Assembly (NCBI RefSeq): GCF_041200175.1
Contig: NZ_CP165727.1
Location: 1,674,001-1,738,000, forward strand
Direction of reading: 5' to 3'
DNA from: Streptomyces sp. R33
GTDB lineage: Bacteria > Actinomycetota > Actinomycetes > Streptomycetales > Streptomycetaceae
Length of the DNA stretch: 64,000 bases
Shown: piece after piece, positions 62,511-64,000 of the stretch
How the letters are laid out: every line of letters begins with the position of its first letter
Numbering within the stretch: the first letter of the stretch is position 1
Notes under the pieces: generated by a model
The model's database searches: none
Told to the model about the DNA's origin: nothing
Seen by the model: only the letters and a program-made list of their open reading frames with translations
Program-made: the position numbers and the translations under genes

Positions 62511-63248
62511 CGCTGCTTGCATCCCTTCGTCCCGCTGCCTCGGGAAACCCACTGGGTGGATGTCTTCCCGAGGTGCGCGCCCGGCGGCCTCGTGCTCGGC
62601 CGAGGTGGCCAGGCACCGGTCGTGGCGGTTCCCGTCAGGATGGGGATCGACTCTCCCATCCCCTCGGCACTGGTGGCTTCAACGCCCCGGCCACGTATCC
62701 CGGCTCACCGTGCCACGGACCCGACGCACACCCCAGCACCATCGGATCCATCCGGCGGTCACCGAGGTCTCCACTCGAGCCGCTCACACGGCCCGTACAC
62801 TCGGGGCTTCTCGCACGACAGTGATCAACCCGCACAGCCTGACACCGCCAACCGGCCCAAAGAGCCGATTACGCCAGAGGCGGCATGTCGCACCTGGTCA
62901 GAGCAGCTGGCGTGCACGGTCTCCTGCGCCAGCGGGTGCTGCAGCGCAAGAGCCAAGTATCCGGTGCAGGGCGGGAGGCCGCCGACTCTCCCCCACCGCC
63001 GTCTCCGAGGTCGGCAACGGCGGGACATGACCGGGACCGATGCTGACCACTTGCTGACCCGGACCCCAACAGCACGACTCTGACCTGTACGTGCTGAGGG
63101 AGTCGGCTGCGGTGTTGCTCCCCGCTTTCCGGGGCCGAAGCAGCGCGGCCGCAGGCTCCCCCGTGCCGGCGCTGCCGTGGTCGACGAAACCCGGCCTGGG
63201 TCGGCGTCATCCTCAGAGCCCAGCGGACGGGCGTGCCCATCCGGTTGA
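62511..63248. other. Long spacer with no supported gene
   Basis: Codon and frame statistics look scrambled on both strands. A 7-bp inverted repeat (GGATGGG at 62638-62644, CCCATCC at 62655-62661) could be a regulatory site or attenuator upstream of the leftward phosphatase gene. Short frames with scattered Cys (for example around 62880-63000) have no start signals. Confidence 0.4.
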
Positions 63249-64000
63249 ATGAATGGCGTGACACATGCTCTGGGTTTCGCCGAGAAAGACCTGCGCCGGA
63301 TGGCAGGGGCGCGCTCCTTCGAGCGGGGGGTCGGCTACCTGTCCGCGGTGTCCCGGCTGGAGATCGGGGACGAGACGATCACCGCGACCGTGGACGGCAC
63401 CGACGCCTACGAGGTCGAGCTGGCCGAGCGCGAGGACGGTGGGCTCACCGGCTGGTGCGACTGCCCGTACGGGCGGGAGGGCAACTTCTGCAAGCACTGC
63501 GTGGCAGTGGGCCTGACCGTACTGCGGCAGGCCGAATCCGTACCGCGGCAGCGGGCGGCCGCCGCCTCGCGCACCCGACTGCTGGATACCTGGCTGGAGT
63601 CCCGCACCCGCGAGGAACTGCTCGTCCTGGTACGGGAACAGCTCTCCGAAGACCGCGACCTGCGCCGCCGCCTTGAGCTCCGCGCGGCCACCGCCGGAGA
63701 GGACACCGGCATCGCCCGGGAGCGCATCCTGAGCCTCCTCGACACCCGCCCCTTCGCCCGCTACGGATACGTCGAGTACGCAGACGCCCACGCCTACGGG
63801 CAGCAGGCGGCAGAGGCGGTCACCGCCCTGCGGGCCATGACCTCAAGCGGCCGGTCGGCAGACGCCGTGAAGGTGGCCCGCGAAGCTCTCCAGGCTTTGG
63901 GCCGCACCTACGGGGAGATCGACGACTCGGACGGCCTGATCGGGGAAGTCGCCACCGGGCTGGCCGAGGCCCACCTGGAGGCCTGCCTGTCCGCCCGCCC
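63249..64000 (+). CDS. SWIM zinc-finger protein, N-terminal part (cut by window edge)
   Basis: The first 250 residues of a rightward gene. The SWIM finger, found in Swi2/Snf2- and MuDR-related proteins, is CDCPYGREGNFCKHCVAV (C-x-C-x8-C-x-H), residues about 70-87, preceded by a beta-rich part (YLSAVSRLEIGDETITATVDGTDAYEVEL). Downstream is a helical, repeat-like stretch (ERILSLLDTRPFARYGYVEYADAHAYGQQAAEAVTALRAM). Typical members are larger than 500 residues, so more is missing. The start is uncertain: ATG 63249 (MNGVTHALGF) or GTG 63258; neither has a strong ribosome-binding site. Confidence 0.85.
   Translation, partial: MNGVTHALGFAEKDLRRMAGARSFERGVGYLSAVSRLEIGDETITATVDGTDAYEVELAEREDGGLTGWCDCPYGREGNFCKHCVAVGLTVLRQAESVPRQRAAAASRTRLLDTWLESRTREELLVLVREQLSEDRDLRRRLELRAATAGEDTGIARERILSLLDTRPFARYGYVEYADAHAYGQQAAEAVTALRAMTSSGRSADAVKVAREALQALGRTYGEIDDSDGLIGEVATGLAEAHLEACLSAR

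Noticed and set aside
62560..63083. Overlapping frames in the spacer before the SWIM gene
   Set aside because: All three frames are open by GC bias; none has a start signal or recognisable domain.

Overview
The window is chromosomal DNA of a Streptomyces or close relative. GC content is very high, GTG starts are frequent, genes are packed with GTGA/ATGA four-base overlaps, and there is a complete conservon (cvn) operon with a CYP157-type P450, a bacterial terpene synthase, an Rpf-like cell-wall enzyme and many secreted proteins.

Layout. 1-19100 is mostly ordinary chromosome: an ECF sigma factor, an Fpg/Nei-type DNA glycosylase, a PAS-GAF-PP2C-ATPase anti-sigma switch protein, a DUF6777-type lipoprotein, a YndJ/DUF1990 pair behind two copies of a TTGAAC-GTTCAA palindrome, a lipase-maturation-factor-like membrane protein, a PhnZ-like HD-domain oxygenase divergent from a 58-residue peptide gene, an SDR with a zinc-binding N-terminal half, a DMT-type membrane protein, an Rpf-LysM-M23 cell-wall hydrolase, 6-phosphogluconate dehydrogenase, and a panD-acetyltransferase-racemase operon. 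19200-26700 is an accessory island: an IS3-type transposase relic with an internal 61-bp duplication, a secreted metalloprotease, a surface CopC/YtkA-like protein, a heavily frameshifted LamG/DNRLRE pseudogene, a secreted papain-like cysteine protease and a membrane-anchored partner. 26734-31039 is the conservon (cvnA-E), convergent with a class I terpene synthase that has a 33-codon micro-ORF in front of it.

33429-40970 holds the least explained locus. A tightly coupled four-gene operon on the minus strand encodes a C-terminal two-helix membrane protein, a protein with weak resemblance to GCS2-type amidoligases, a cysteine/histidine-rich zinc protein ending in a KH RNA-binding domain, and a von Willebrand A protein whose C-terminus carries a HEPN-type RNxxxH motif. 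A convergent 301-residue basic protein faces it, and a 172-bp MITE-like element with perfect 24-bp inverted repeats lies between. I read this as a possible RNA-directed stress or conflict system and found no exact match in families I know.

41133-43318 holds a secreted GH20 hexosaminidase with a clipped C-terminal carbohydrate-binding domain and a truncated S8-peptidase propeptide. 43549-60928 is a full Wzx/Wzy-type surface polysaccharide cluster: tyrosine phosphatase, Wzc-type autokinase, Wzy, Wzx, GDP-mannose dehydratase, six glycosyltransferases (one of them TagA/WecG-type), FkbM methyltransferase, a WecA/MraY-like initiating transferase, an LCP ligase, an NAD-dependent sugar epimerase and a UDP-sugar dehydrogenase. 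The combination suggests a uronic-acid-containing glycopolymer built on undecaprenyl phosphate and ligated to peptidoglycan. The window closes with a second PP2C phosphatase and the start of a SWIM zinc-finger protein.

All coordinates and translations were read by eye. Family names come from motif recognition, not database search.
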